From Bacillota bacterium (GTDB lineage: Bacteria > Bacillota > Clostridia > Lachnospirales > Lachnospiraceae): a stretch of DNA of 64,000 nucleotides. The stretch spans positions 23,534-87,533 of the forward strand of contig JAEYJO010000061.1 of NCBI GenBank assembly GCA_023408815.1, in the 5' to 3' direction. Shown in pieces: positions 34,986-44,229 of this stretch. Numbering within the stretch: the first letter of the stretch is position 1; each line of letters opens with the position of its first letter. Below the pieces are notes generated by a model. The model saw only the letters and a list, made by a program, of their open reading frames with translations, did not search any database and was not told the origin of the DNA. The position numbers and the translations under genes were made by a program.

Positions 34986-35558
34986 GTGATATACATTAAG
35001 AATTTAGCAAACGTAATGACGATTTTTAGGATTGTGGGAACTATTTGCTTATGCTTTTTAGAACCACTGACTGTTTATTTTTTTGTTCTTTATTTTTTGT
35101 GCGGATTGAGCGATATGCTGGATGGCTTTATTGCAAGAAAAACAGGGAATACAACTGCGGCAGGAGCTATGCTTGACAGCTTAGCCGATTTCATTTTTCT
35201 TTCGGTAATGCTTATTATTTTTATTCCCTTTTTTCCGTGGAAATTATGGATAGCGGTTTGGATTGGAGCGATTGCTCTTTTGCGTCTGATCAGCCTCTTA
35301 ATAGGTTTCGCGAAATATCATACGGCAGCTTTTTTACATACGGTATTAAATAAGGTGGCGGGTTTTTTTCTGTTCGCATTTCCGGTGTTATATTATTTGG
35401 CAGGAATGGAAGCGACGGCAATTATACTATGCGGAATTTCCAGTCTGGCAGCGGTCGAAGAGCTGTTTATAACGATAAAGAGCAAATCCCTTAACAGAGA
35501 TATTGCAGGATATTTGCAGCAAAACACCTCCGATATTAAAAATAAGCAGGTTATGTAA
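34986..35558 (+). CDS. CDP-alcohol phosphatidyltransferase family protein
   Basis: 190 residues with five hydrophobic helices and the complete family motif D-G-x2-A-R-x8-G-x3-D-x3-D (SDMLDGFIARKTG ... GAMLDSLADF). Such enzymes make phosphatidylglycerol-phosphate, phosphatidylserine or related lipids. GTG 34986 is the apparent start with a poor RBS (GAGAGATAG). Product uncertain. Confidence 0.85.
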   Translation: MIYIKNLANVMTIFRIVGTICLCFLEPLTVYFFVLYFLCGLSDMLDGFIARKTGNTTAAGAMLDSLADFIFLSVMLIIFIPFFPWKLWIAVWIGAIALLRLISLLIGFAKYHTAAFLHTVLNKVAGFFLFAFPVLYYLAGMEATAIILCGISSLAAVEELFITIKSKSLNRDIAGYLQQNTSDIKNKQVM

Positions 35559-35596
35559 AGCGAGTAAAACAAGATAGATTAAAGCAGAGGAACTAC

Positions 35597-37444
35597 ATGG
35601 AAACAGCAGAAAAAATTTTAAAGCAATATTTCGGATATGATACCTTCCGAGAAGGGCAGAAGGAACTGGTGGACAGCATCCTGGAGGGGAAGGATACCTT
35701 TGGAGTGATGCCTACGGGGGCGGGGAAATCTATATGCTTTCAAGTGCCCGCGCTTATCATGGAAGGAATTACGCTGGTGGTGTCGCCGTTGATTTCGCTA
35801 ATGAAGGATCAGGTGGAGGGATTGAATCAGGCAGGAGTCCATGCTGCATTTTTAAACAGTTCGCTGACCTCGGGGCAATATTTTAAAGCGTTGGAATATG
35901 CCAAAAACGGCAGGTATCAGATTATCTATGTAGCTCCTGAACGCCTGGTGACGGAAAGCTTTTTGAATTTTGCCCTGAATGTGCAGATTTCAATGGTCGT
36001 GGTGGATGAGGCTCACTGCGTGTCCCAATGGGGGCAGGATTTCAGGCCCGGCTATTTGAAAATAGTGGAATTCATAAACAAATTACCGTCCCGCCCGGTA
36101 GTCAGCGCTTTTACCGCTACGGCGACTAAGGAGGTGCGGGAGGATATCATTTATCTTCTGGCGCTTCAAGACCCCCTGATAGTCACGACAGGCTTCGACC
36201 GGCCCAATCTTTATTTCGCGGTACAGTCCCCGAAGGATAAGTATGCGTCCATGAAGAACTATTTGGATCTTCATCCTGCGCAAAGCGGCATTATATATTG
36301 CCTCACAAGAAAAATGGTGGAGGAGGTCTTCGAAAGGCTTCGCGGCGACGGATTTTCCGTAGCGAAATATCATGCGGGACTTTCGGATGGGGAAAGAAAG
36401 GCGGGGCAGGAAGAATTTATCTACGGAAGAAAAGAAATCATGGTAGCTACCAACGCTTTTGGAATGGGAATCGATAAGTCTGACGTCCGCTATGTAATTC
36501 ATTATAATATGCCGAAAAATATGGAAAGCTATTATCAGGAAGCCGGAAGAGCGGGAAGAGACGGAGAGGCGGCGGAGTGTATCCTGCTTTATGGAGGGCA
36601 GGACGTGGTGACTAACCAGTTTTTTATCGATCATAATCAAGACAATGAAGCGCTGGATGAGGCGGCTCGTGACGTGGTTATGGAGCGGGACAGGGAGAGG
36701 CTTAGAAAGATAACCTATTACTGCTTTACCAACGAGTGTCTGAGAGATTATATTTTACGCTATTTTGGGGAATATAAAGAGAACTATTGCGGCAATTGTT
36801 CCAATTGCCTGAGCAAGTTCGAGAAAACGGAAGTAACCGATATTGCGAAGGTGCTGATCGGATGTGTGAAGACATGCGGACAAAGATATGGAAGCGGAGT
36901 TATTATAGATACGGTGCATGGGGCGAATACGGCGAAGATACGCGGTTATGGGATGAATCACAACTCCTATTACGGCGAGCTGGCGAAGGTACCGGTATTT
37001 AAGCTGCGGCAGGTATTGAATTATCTGTTCTTAAGTGAATATTTGAAGGCGACGAGCGATGAGTATGCCATCGTGAAGCTGACGGAGAAAGGAAATGCGG
37101 TGCTTGCGGGAGAAGATATCGTCGTTATGAAGATGCCGAAGGAAGAGGAACATCCGGCAAAGGTATCAAAAAGCAAAGGAAGCGGAAAGGGTGCATTTCC
37201 CGGAGGGGAACTTACCGGAAGAGAGGAGACGCTGTTCGAAGGGCTGCGTGCGCTCCGCTCGGAAATTGCCAGAGAGGAGAAGGTGCCGCCTTATATCGTA
37301 TTTTCGGACAAGACGCTCAGTCATATGTGCGTGGTCAGGCCCCAGACAGAGGAAGAAATGCTGACAGTATCCGGTGTGGGAGAGTTTAAATATAGAAAAT
37401 ATGGTGAACGCTTTCTGGAAGCGATTAGAAATGGAAAAAAATAG
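35597..37444 (+). CDS. recQ: ATP-dependent DNA helicase RecQ
   Basis: 615 residues with full RecQ layout: Walker A PTGAGKSICFQVP, DEAH box VVDEAHCVSQWGQDFRPGY, motif VI YYQEAGRAGRDG, the RQC zinc cysteines (YYCFTNECLRDY; YCGNCSNC), and a C-terminal HRDC-like domain. RecQ unwinds recombination and stalled-fork intermediates. Confidence 0.96.
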   Translation: METAEKILKQYFGYDTFREGQKELVDSILEGKDTFGVMPTGAGKSICFQVPALIMEGITLVVSPLISLMKDQVEGLNQAGVHAAFLNSSLTSGQYFKALEYAKNGRYQIIYVAPERLVTESFLNFALNVQISMVVVDEAHCVSQWGQDFRPGYLKIVEFINKLPSRPVVSAFTATATKEVREDIIYLLALQDPLIVTTGFDRPNLYFAVQSPKDKYASMKNYLDLHPAQSGIIYCLTRKMVEEVFERLRGDGFSVAKYHAGLSDGERKAGQEEFIYGRKEIMVATNAFGMGIDKSDVRYVIHYNMPKNMESYYQEAGRAGRDGEAAECILLYGGQDVVTNQFFIDHNQDNEALDEAARDVVMERDRERLRKITYYCFTNECLRDYILRYFGEYKENYCGNCSNCLSKFEKTEVTDIAKVLIGCVKTCGQRYGSGVIIDTVHGANTAKIRGYGMNHNSYYGELAKVPVFKLRQVLNYLFLSEYLKATSDEYAIVKLTEKGNAVLAGEDIVVMKMPKEEEHPAKVSKSKGSGKGAFPGGELTGREETLFEGLRALRSEIAREEKVPPYIVFSDKTLSHMCVVRPQTEEEMLTVSGVGEFKYRKYGERFLEAIRNGKK

Positions 37445-37464
37445 TCGGAAGAAGAGGAAAAGAT

Positions 37465-38130
37465 ATGACGGGAATCAGCGTATTTGAGGTAATCGGACCG
37501 AACATGGTGGGACCTTCCAGTTCCCATACGGCAGGCGCGGCATCCATGGCACTTTTGGCGCGGAAAATGTTTCAGGGGACGATAAAAAAAGTGGATTTTA
37601 CTCTATATGGCTCCTTTGCAAGAACCTATAGAGGACATGGAACCGACAGGGCTCTTCTTGGAGGAATCTTAGGATATGAAACCGACGATTTAAGAATCAG
37701 GGATTCCTTCGCCATGGCGAAGGCGGCGGGGATCGAATATTCCTTTTCCATTTCCGAAGAAGACGATGTACATCCTAATACGGCGGATATGCACATAGCG
37801 GGTGGGGATGGAAAGAGGCTGTTCGTACGGGGAGTATCCCTTGGCGGAGGAAAAGTAAAAATTGTCCGGTTAAACCGGGTGGATGTGGAATTCACTGGAG
37901 AATACAGCACTCTCATCGTGAGCCAGAGCGACAAGCAGGGCGTGGCGGCGCATATTACGAAGAGTCTGAGTGACCGCGGTGTAAACATTGCTTTCATGCG
38001 ATTGTTTCGGGAAGAAAAGGGTGCGGCAGCTTATACGGTAGTGGAATCGGACGAAAGGATACCGGAGGAAGCCTTGGAATGCATTAAAGAAAATCCCTAC
38101 GTATCCGATGTGATGTTAGTGCAGGTCTGA
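37465..38130 (+). CDS. sdaAB: L-serine dehydratase, beta subunit
   Basis: 221 residues. Start GPNMVGPSSSHTAGAASMALLARKM is the SdaAB signature; the C-terminal part is an ACT domain (YSTLIVSQSDKQGVAAHITKSLSDRGVNIAFM). With the next gene it forms the oxygen-sensitive 4Fe-4S serine dehydratase that makes pyruvate and ammonia. Confidence 0.95.
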   Translation: MTGISVFEVIGPNMVGPSSSHTAGAASMALLARKMFQGTIKKVDFTLYGSFARTYRGHGTDRALLGGILGYETDDLRIRDSFAMAKAAGIEYSFSISEEDDVHPNTADMHIAGGDGKRLFVRGVSLGGGKVKIVRLNRVDVEFTGEYSTLIVSQSDKQGVAAHITKSLSDRGVNIAFMRLFREEKGAAAYTVVESDERIPEEALECIKENPYVSDVMLVQV

Positions 38131-38166
38131 ATAGCAACGATAACTATTATATAGAGGAAAAAAGAA

Positions 38167-39033
38167 ATGGACTTTCGAAGCGGTAAAGAATTGTTGGAGT
38201 TATGCGGGCAGACGAATCTGCCTATTTCACGGATTATGAAGCAAAGGGAAATGGAGTTGCAGGGAATTTCGGAGCAGGAAACAGATAGTAAGATGTCGAA
38301 GTCGCTTGACATTATGAGATGCTCAGCGAATGAACCTTTGGAAAACGAAACAACCTCCATGGGCGGACTTATCGGCGGTGAAGCGAAAAAGCTGGACAAA
38401 CTGCGGGCGGAGGGAAAATCTATCTGCGGCGGGATGGTGTCCAAGGCGATGACCTACGCCATGGCGGTTTTGGAGGTTAATGCCTCCATGGGAGTTATCG
38501 TAGCAGCTCCCACGGCAGGTTCCTCCGGCGTTCTTCCGGGGGTTTTGCTGGCGCTTCAGGAGGAGTTGGGGCTTCCTGACGAAAATGTAATGAACGGCCT
38601 TTATACGGCGGGGGCAGTGGGATATCTGCTCATGCGTAATGCTTCTGTGGCGGGTGCACAGGCGGGATGCCAGGCAGAGGTCGGTTCTGCATCGGCAATG
38701 GCTGCGGCAGCAGCGGTAGAGATGATGGGAGGAACGCCTGAACAGGCTTTAAGTGCGGCGACAGGGGCGTTATCCAACCTCTTGGGACTGGTATGTGATC
38801 CAATTGGCGGTCTGGTGGAAAGCCCATGTCAGAACAGAAACTCCATCGGTGCTGCCAATGCTCTGCTGAATGCGGAGCAGGCGCTGGCGGGAATCGAGCA
38901 GTTCATTCCCTTCGACGAGATGGTACAGGCGATGTATCATGTGGGCAGAAGTCTTCCTTTTGAGCTTAGAGAAAGCGCTCTTGGAGGCTGTGCGGCAACG
39001 CCTACGGCATGTGCTGTGTGTCCAAAGGTATGA
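38167..39033 (+). CDS. sdaAA: L-serine dehydratase, alpha subunit (4Fe-4S)
   Basis: 288 residues: APTAGSSGVLPGVLLAL, ASVAGAQAGCQAEVGSASAMAAAA, VCDPIGGLVESPCQNRNSIGAANAL and a C-terminal GGCAATPTACAVC with the cluster cysteines. Catalytic subunit of the Bacillus-type enzyme; 36 bp after the beta subunit. Confidence 0.95.
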   Translation: MDFRSGKELLELCGQTNLPISRIMKQREMELQGISEQETDSKMSKSLDIMRCSANEPLENETTSMGGLIGGEAKKLDKLRAEGKSICGGMVSKAMTYAMAVLEVNASMGVIVAAPTAGSSGVLPGVLLALQEELGLPDENVMNGLYTAGAVGYLLMRNASVAGAQAGCQAEVGSASAMAAAAAVEMMGGTPEQALSAATGALSNLLGLVCDPIGGLVESPCQNRNSIGAANALLNAEQALAGIEQFIPFDEMVQAMYHVGRSLPFELRESALGGCAATPTACAVCPKV

Positions 39034-39109
39034 CATAAAAGTTAGAAAATGTTAGCGGAGGAGCTAAGCGATTCAATATCCAGATTCAAAACATAAGGAG
39101 GATAAAGTT

Positions 39110-39586
39110 ATGAGAAGAAAAGACAGGGAAGTAACGGATACGGAAACGATAGAAGAAATAATAAAAGCGTGTAAAACCTGCCATCTGGCTATGGTAGACG
39201 ATGGGAAGCCGTATGTGGTTCCATTGAACTTCGGTTACGAACTGGATGCGGACAAGCTGACTTTGTATTTTCATAGTGCAAAGGAAGGTAAAAAGCTGGA
39301 TATCCTGCATAAAAACAGCAGTATATGCTTCGATATAGCCAGTGAAGGAATGCCCATTCATGCAGAATCACCTTGTAACTGCGGCTATTACTTTTCCAGT
39401 ATCATAGGCATGGGTACCGTGGAGTTTATCGAGGATACTAAGGAAAAATGCAAGGCTCTTTCCCTGCTGATGAAGCATCAGGCGGATAGAGACGTGGAAT
39501 TCAACGAAGCGCAGGTGAATAGCGTATGCGTGTATAAGGTGAGCACTTCGGATTATTCCGGCAAAAAGAAGCAGATGCCGCGGTAA
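39110..39586 (+). CDS. Pyridoxamine 5'-phosphate oxidase-family (NimA-like) flavoprotein
   Basis: 158 residues starting MRRKDREVTDTETIEEIIKACKTCHLAMVDDGKPYVVPLNFGY, the pattern of NimA/HugZ-like FMN-binding split barrels, with YFHSAKEGKKLDIL. These reduce nitro compounds or bind heme/FMN. Strong RBS AAGGAGG. Substrate unknown. Confidence 0.87.
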   Translation: MRRKDREVTDTETIEEIIKACKTCHLAMVDDGKPYVVPLNFGYELDADKLTLYFHSAKEGKKLDILHKNSSICFDIASEGMPIHAESPCNCGYYFSSIIGMGTVEFIEDTKEKCKALSLLMKHQADRDVEFNEAQVNSVCVYKVSTSDYSGKKKQMPR

Positions 39587-39675
39587 TTTCGGGTTTCTTA
39601 TTACATAACAAATCAATGATAATATAAATATTTATGCTGAGCATTCCAAAGACTGATAACCAAGGAGGACATATA

Positions 39676-40293
39676 ATGAACACCCAAGAAAAAATGGAAG
39701 TATTTCACAAGCTATTATTCATAATGAAGGAGGTATTGCAGGAAGAGCTGGATATTGCTTTGTACTTAACCGACACTGAAAAGTGCATAGAATACTATCC
39801 GGGAAAAACGGTAGACGCCAAAGTTAGAAGAGGAGATTTAATCAGACCGGATGAACCTATTTATGATGTTATTCATAATAAGAAAACGATGAATGACATT
39901 GTGCCTAAAGAAGTGTTTGGTGTTACATTCCGAGGGATTGGGAGACCAATAATTGACGATAATGGAGAAGTGATAGGAGCTCTGGCCGTAGCGAGGAATA
40001 TAGAAAATGAACTGATGCTGTCAGAAGCTTCGGAAGGCATGTTTGCCGCGCTGGAAGAGATTAGTGCAAGTATTGAAGAGATATCGGCCAATACTCATGT
40101 GTTTTCTGAACATTTAGCAGGAATAGAAGAGTTATCGAACATGACAAAAGATGCGATTAATGAAGCAGGATCTGTAATCAGCAGCATACAATCCATTTCA
40201 AAACAGTCGAATCTGCTTGCTTTGAATGCTGCAATCGAGGCAGCGCGGGCCGGAACTGCAGGAAGGGGATTTTCAGTGGTTGCCGCTGAATGA
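39676..40293 (+). pseudogene. Truncated methyl-accepting-type chemoreceptor (cytosolic sensor MCP)
   Basis: RBS AAGGAGG and ATG 39676 begin a soluble sensor (DIALYLTDTEKCIEYYPGK ... GVTFRGIGRPIIDDNGEVIGALAVARNI) followed by the MCP signalling helix up to the hairpin tip ALNAAIEAARAGTAGRGFSVVAAE, then a stop. Receptors of this class continue for another 70 or more residues (usually VRKLAE...). The return helix is lost, so CheA/CheW signalling is unlikely. The break is immediately before a broken regulator gene, which suggests a deletion joining the two. Confidence 0.8.
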
Positions 40294-40294
40294 G

Positions 40295-40838
40295 ATGAAA
40301 GAATTTATCGTGAAAATATCGAATGAAATCACTGGAATAACAGAATCCGATACGGCTCAGGATTATCCAATATCTGCTCATTCATGGGTCAGGGACACCT
40401 TCGCAGATAATGGAGGAGATGAGCGATATTCCGCAGGCGAGCTTATACCGGCATATTAAGCTGCTGTATGAAGCGGATTGCATTACGGTAGTGGAAGAGA
40501 AGAAGATAAGAGGAACCGTAGAGAGAACGTATGCGATGAAAGGCGGAAAGCCTTGTGAATTCAGCAAAGACAGTGTAGAGCACTTAATTCAGTCATCGCT
40601 TATGTCTTTGATGACTTCCTTTGGAAAATACTTTTCCGAGGAAACAGCGGATCCGGTCAAAGATTTGTTGTCACTTTCTACCTCCACACTTCTTTTGACA
40701 GATGAAGAGTTCATGGAGGTTATGGAAAAAATAGGAGAAGCGATAACGCCCTACCTTTGCAATACGGCAAAAAAAGGGAGGAATGTCAGGAGATTTACTT
40801 TTATCTCTTCTCCGTGTGAAGAGGATGAAGACGATTAG
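40295..40838 (+). pseudogene. ArsR-like winged-helix regulator with a +1 frameshift
   Basis: ATG 40295 starts MKEFIVKISNEITGI in one frame; from 40341 the next frame continues NPIRLRIIQYLLIHGSG...SLYRHIKLLYEADCI through to 40838. Joined, they make a normal HTH regulator of the kind found before ABC-2 exporters. One extra base around 40337-40340 (GGAATAACAG) separates the halves. No good RBS precedes 40295. An internal ATG at 40410 could only give a protein lacking part of the HTH. Either a true pseudogene or a sequencing error. Confidence 0.75.
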
Positions 40839-40855
40839 GAAGAGGTGATGGAAGA

Positions 40856-41590
40856 ATGTTGAGCATAAAAAATCTGACCAAAACTTACAAAGGCGGTAAA
40901 AAGGCTGTATCCGGCTTGAACCTTGAAATCGAACAGGGCGATATTTATGGATTTATCGGCCATAACGGCGCCGGTAAAACCACGACAATTAAGGCGGTAG
41001 CAGGAATTATCGATTTTGAAGAGGGCGAGATACTGGTTGATGGGCATTCTGTAGTAAAGGAACCGATATTATGTAAACAAAAAATGGCATATATTCCGGA
41101 TAATCCGGATTTATATGAGCATCTTACCGGAATTCAATATCTGAGTTTCATAGGCGATATTTTCGGGATAGACGCAGAAACGAGAAAAGAGAGAATCGAA
41201 AAATATGCAGATGCATTTGAGATGACATCGAGTCTGGGCGATTTGATTGCATCCTATTCCCATGGAATGAAGCAGAAACTCGCTATCATTTCAGCGCTCA
41301 TCCATAAGCCTGCGCTGTTAATCCTGGATGAGCCTTTCGTCGGTTTGGATCCGCAGGCCAGCGTTTTGCTGAAAGGATATATGCGGGAGCTTTGCGAGGA
41401 GGGAAGTGCCATATTTTTTTCTACTCATGTACTCGATGTGGCGGAGAAGCTGTGCAATAAGATTGCGATCATTAAAGAAGGAAAGCTGATTGCGGCAGGG
41501 CGGACCGAGGAGCTTACACAAGGGAAGTCGCTGGAGGATGTATTTATGGAGGTGGTAAGGCATGGAGGGGATGCAGTTAAGAAACAGTAG
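40856..41590 (+). CDS. ABC-2 type exporter, ATP-binding subunit
   Basis: 244 residues: Walker A GHNGAGKTTTIKAV, signature SYSHGMKQKLAIISAL, Walker B LLILDEPFVGLD, H-loop STHVLDVAE. It drives the permease encoded next, overlapping it by 29 bp. Upstream lies the broken regulator, so control may be lost. Confidence 0.93.
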   Translation: MLSIKNLTKTYKGGKKAVSGLNLEIEQGDIYGFIGHNGAGKTTTIKAVAGIIDFEEGEILVDGHSVVKEPILCKQKMAYIPDNPDLYEHLTGIQYLSFIGDIFGIDAETRKERIEKYADAFEMTSSLGDLIASYSHGMKQKLAIISALIHKPALLILDEPFVGLDPQASVLLKGYMRELCEEGSAIFFSTHVLDVAEKLCNKIAIIKEGKLIAAGRTEELTQGKSLEDVFMEVVRHGGDAVKKQ

Positions 41591-43196
41591 TGCTGTCGTT
41601 ATGCAGATCGTGAAGCTGCTTAAAATACAGCTTCTGCAATATATGGATATCAATGAAGCATTGCATTCGAAGGACAAAAAGAAGCGGCACAGCTTATATT
41701 TTCTCTTGGGAACCTATATTTTTCTCGGTGCTATAATTGCCATTTATATGAGCGGAGGAGCCTATGGGCTGTGTTTTTTAGGACTGCCGCAGATTGTTCC
41801 GGCATATCTGTTGTCCATAACCAGTATTTTAATTCTGGTGTTTACCATATTTAAGGCGGGGAGCATGCTGTTTCAGATCAAGAATTATGAAATGCTCATT
41901 TCTCTTCCGATAAGCCCTATGGCGATCGTTATAAGTCGGTTTTTGAATATGTATGCAGGAAATCTGGTGCTGGCAGTACTGGCAATGCTTCCGGCAGGAA
42001 TTGTCTATGGAGTCTTTGTAAACGCATCGGCGGCATTTTATATCATATATGTGATCAGTATATTTCTAGTGCCTCTCGTTCCTCTGACGATAGCGTCTAT
42101 GATCGGAGCAGCGGTAACGGCAGTGGCCGCCAGAATGAAGCACAGGAACGCTTTGACGATTGTGACTTCTATGGCGTTAATAATCGGTGTTCTGTTATTA
42201 TCCTTCTATCCGGCGTTTCAGTCAGGAGAGATTACGGCGCAGCAGATGACGGATTTCACATCGCTTCTTAGTTCTCAGATAAACAATTTATATCCCCTTG
42301 CCGAATTATATACGGAGGCCATTGTGACCGGAAGCCCCGCCTCGTTTGCAGGATTTGCAACAGTTTCCATAGGAATTTTTGCGGTGTTTGCGGGTGTGGT
42401 GCAGTGGAAATATGCATCCATATGCGCGGCGCTTATTACTCATGCAGCGAGAAAGAACTATGTGCTGGGCAAGCAATATAGAAGGAGTCCGATAGGAGCG
42501 ATGTATATAAAAGAAATGAAGAGGTATTTTTCATCGTCTATTTATGTCATGAATACAGCAATCGGATATATCATGATGCTCCTGTTGGGCGTTACCCTCT
42601 TGTTTGTCGGAAGAGACAAAGTGATGAATGCGATGGAAGTTGCAGAGGCAGCACGGGATATAGCGGAAAAAATACTGCCCTTCATACTGGCCCTGATGGG
42701 AATGCTGGGGACTACCACTATCAGCGCTCTGTCTCTGGAAGGAAAACAGTGGTGGATTCCGAAATCTCTTCCGGTAAGCACGAAAGTGATACTCGACAGT
42801 AAAATACTTGTAAATCTCACTTTAGCCATTCCAAGCTGTACTGTCACGGCTGTGTTATGTGTGACGGCGTTAGGATATCAGGGAATGAGTTCGGTGTGGA
42901 TGCTTGTAATCCCTCTTATGTATTGTGTCTTGGCTTCGGTGATGGGCATGGCAATAAATATAAAGTTCCCTCAGTTCCATTGGGATAACGAGACATCGGT
43001 GGTTAAGCAGGGGACAGCGATACTTGTGGGAATGGTGCTGGAATTTATAGTTGTTATAGCAGGAGTAGTGCCGGCATTTTTTGTAAACGGGGCCGCATAC
43101 CATGTATTAATGGGTGTAGTAGCGATAGCCTTGCTGCTGATGGCGACAGTGATTTATAAAAAAATAGTAAATTTTGACTTAAGAAAGTTAGATTAG
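41562..43196 (+). CDS. ABC-2 type exporter, permease subunit
   Basis: 544 residues with roughly twelve hydrophobic helices in two blocks separated by a middle cytoplasmic region (KNYVLGKQYRRSPIGAMYIKEMKRYF). ATG 41562 or 41571 starts within the ATPase gene. Substrate unknown; large two-block permeases of this type often export peptides or lipids. Confidence 0.88.
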   Translation: MEGMQLRNSSAVVMQIVKLLKIQLLQYMDINEALHSKDKKKRHSLYFLLGTYIFLGAIIAIYMSGGAYGLCFLGLPQIVPAYLLSITSILILVFTIFKAGSMLFQIKNYEMLISLPISPMAIVISRFLNMYAGNLVLAVLAMLPAGIVYGVFVNASAAFYIIYVISIFLVPLVPLTIASMIGAAVTAVAARMKHRNALTIVTSMALIIGVLLLSFYPAFQSGEITAQQMTDFTSLLSSQINNLYPLAELYTEAIVTGSPASFAGFATVSIGIFAVFAGVVQWKYASICAALITHAARKNYVLGKQYRRSPIGAMYIKEMKRYFSSSIYVMNTAIGYIMMLLLGVTLLFVGRDKVMNAMEVAEAARDIAEKILPFILALMGMLGTTTISALSLEGKQWWIPKSLPVSTKVILDSKILVNLTLAIPSCTVTAVLCVTALGYQGMSSVWMLVIPLMYCVLASVMGMAINIKFPQFHWDNETSVVKQGTAILVGMVLEFIVVIAGVVPAFFVNGAAYHVLMGVVAIALLLMATVIYKKIVNFDLRKLD

Positions 43197-43284
43197 GGTG
43201 TAAAAAAATTATATTAGTTGTATACTGTTAGGGGAAAAAGCGAAAATAATTACGACGGATAAGAATCTGGTGAAAGAGGAAGTT

Positions 43285-44178
43285 ATGATTGAAATTAATT
43301 GGAAAAAGATAGGAACGGAAGATGAAGAGATTATTCAAAGCTATTATGATATGGAGCCGGTAAGAAACTGCGAATTCACCTTTGCGAACAATCTGTTGTG
43401 GTCGCCTTTTTATAATATACGCTATGCGGTAGTGGAGGATATGCTCGTATTTATTTCCGACGAGGCGGAGGTATCCATAAGCTGTCCGCTCGGTAAAGGA
43501 GACCTTGGGAAGGTGATCGACGTTCTTACTGAATATTTTAAAGAGAAGAACAAACCCTTCAAACTGCATCTGGTATCGCCTTCGCAGTTTGAGAAATTAG
43601 ATAAACTATATCCTGGAAGATTCAAGGTGGAGTACAATAGGGATACTGCGGATTATGTCTACGAATCGGAGCGCCTGATTTCTCTTGCAGGAAAAAAGCT
43701 TCACGGAAAGCGTAATCACATCAACCGATTTAAGGAAGCTTATCCGGACTGGACCTATGAGCATATTACGGATGAAAACGTGGAAGAGTGTATCGCTATG
43801 GCTAAAGAATGGAGAATCCAGAACGGATGCGAGGAAAAAGGCCCAATGCACAACGAATTCTGCGTGACGCTGCATGCGCTTAAAGAAAGAGAAGCGCTGA
43901 TGCTAAAGGGCGGACTTATCCGGGCAGGCGGACGGGTGGTTGCATTTTCGTTAGGAGAGCCTTGTGGTAAGGATATGTTTGTAGTTCATATCGAAAAAGC
44001 GTTTGCCGATATTCAGGGAGCTTATCCTATTATTAATCAGCAGTTCGTGCTGAATGAGGCACAGGAATATCGATATATTAATAGAGAAGAGGATACGGGC
44101 GACGAAGGACTACGGAAAGCAAAGTTGTCTTATGATCCGGTATTCCTGATGGAAAAGGGACTTGTTACGGAAGTATAA
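43285..44178 (+). CDS. DUF2156/phosphatidylglycerol lysyltransferase-like GNAT protein
   Basis: About 297 residues. Pattern MIEINWKKIGTEDEEIIQSYY, NCEFTFANNLLWS, DYVYESERLISLAGKKLHGKRNHINRFKE and YPIINQQFVLNEAQEYRYINREEDTGDEGLRKAKLSYDP matches the DUF2156 family, related to the lysyl-tRNA-using domain of MprF but here without the membrane part. Possibly an aminoacyltransferase. ATG 43285 behind AGAGGAAG is preferred over GTG 43270. Confidence 0.87.
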   Translation: MIEINWKKIGTEDEEIIQSYYDMEPVRNCEFTFANNLLWSPFYNIRYAVVEDMLVFISDEAEVSISCPLGKGDLGKVIDVLTEYFKEKNKPFKLHLVSPSQFEKLDKLYPGRFKVEYNRDTADYVYESERLISLAGKKLHGKRNHINRFKEAYPDWTYEHITDENVEECIAMAKEWRIQNGCEEKGPMHNEFCVTLHALKEREALMLKGGLIRAGGRVVAFSLGEPCGKDMFVVHIEKAFADIQGAYPIINQQFVLNEAQEYRYINREEDTGDEGLRKAKLSYDPVFLMEKGLVTEV

Positions 44179-44229
44179 AGTGTGAAGCTCTGAAAATAAA
44201 AGAATGAGGAAACATAGGGAAGCGTCATA

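Noticed and set aside
40226..40459. 77-codon plus-strand frame across the MCP/regulator junction
   Set aside because: Only part of it (from ATG 40295 to about 40340) is regulator sequence; the rest is out-of-frame reading.
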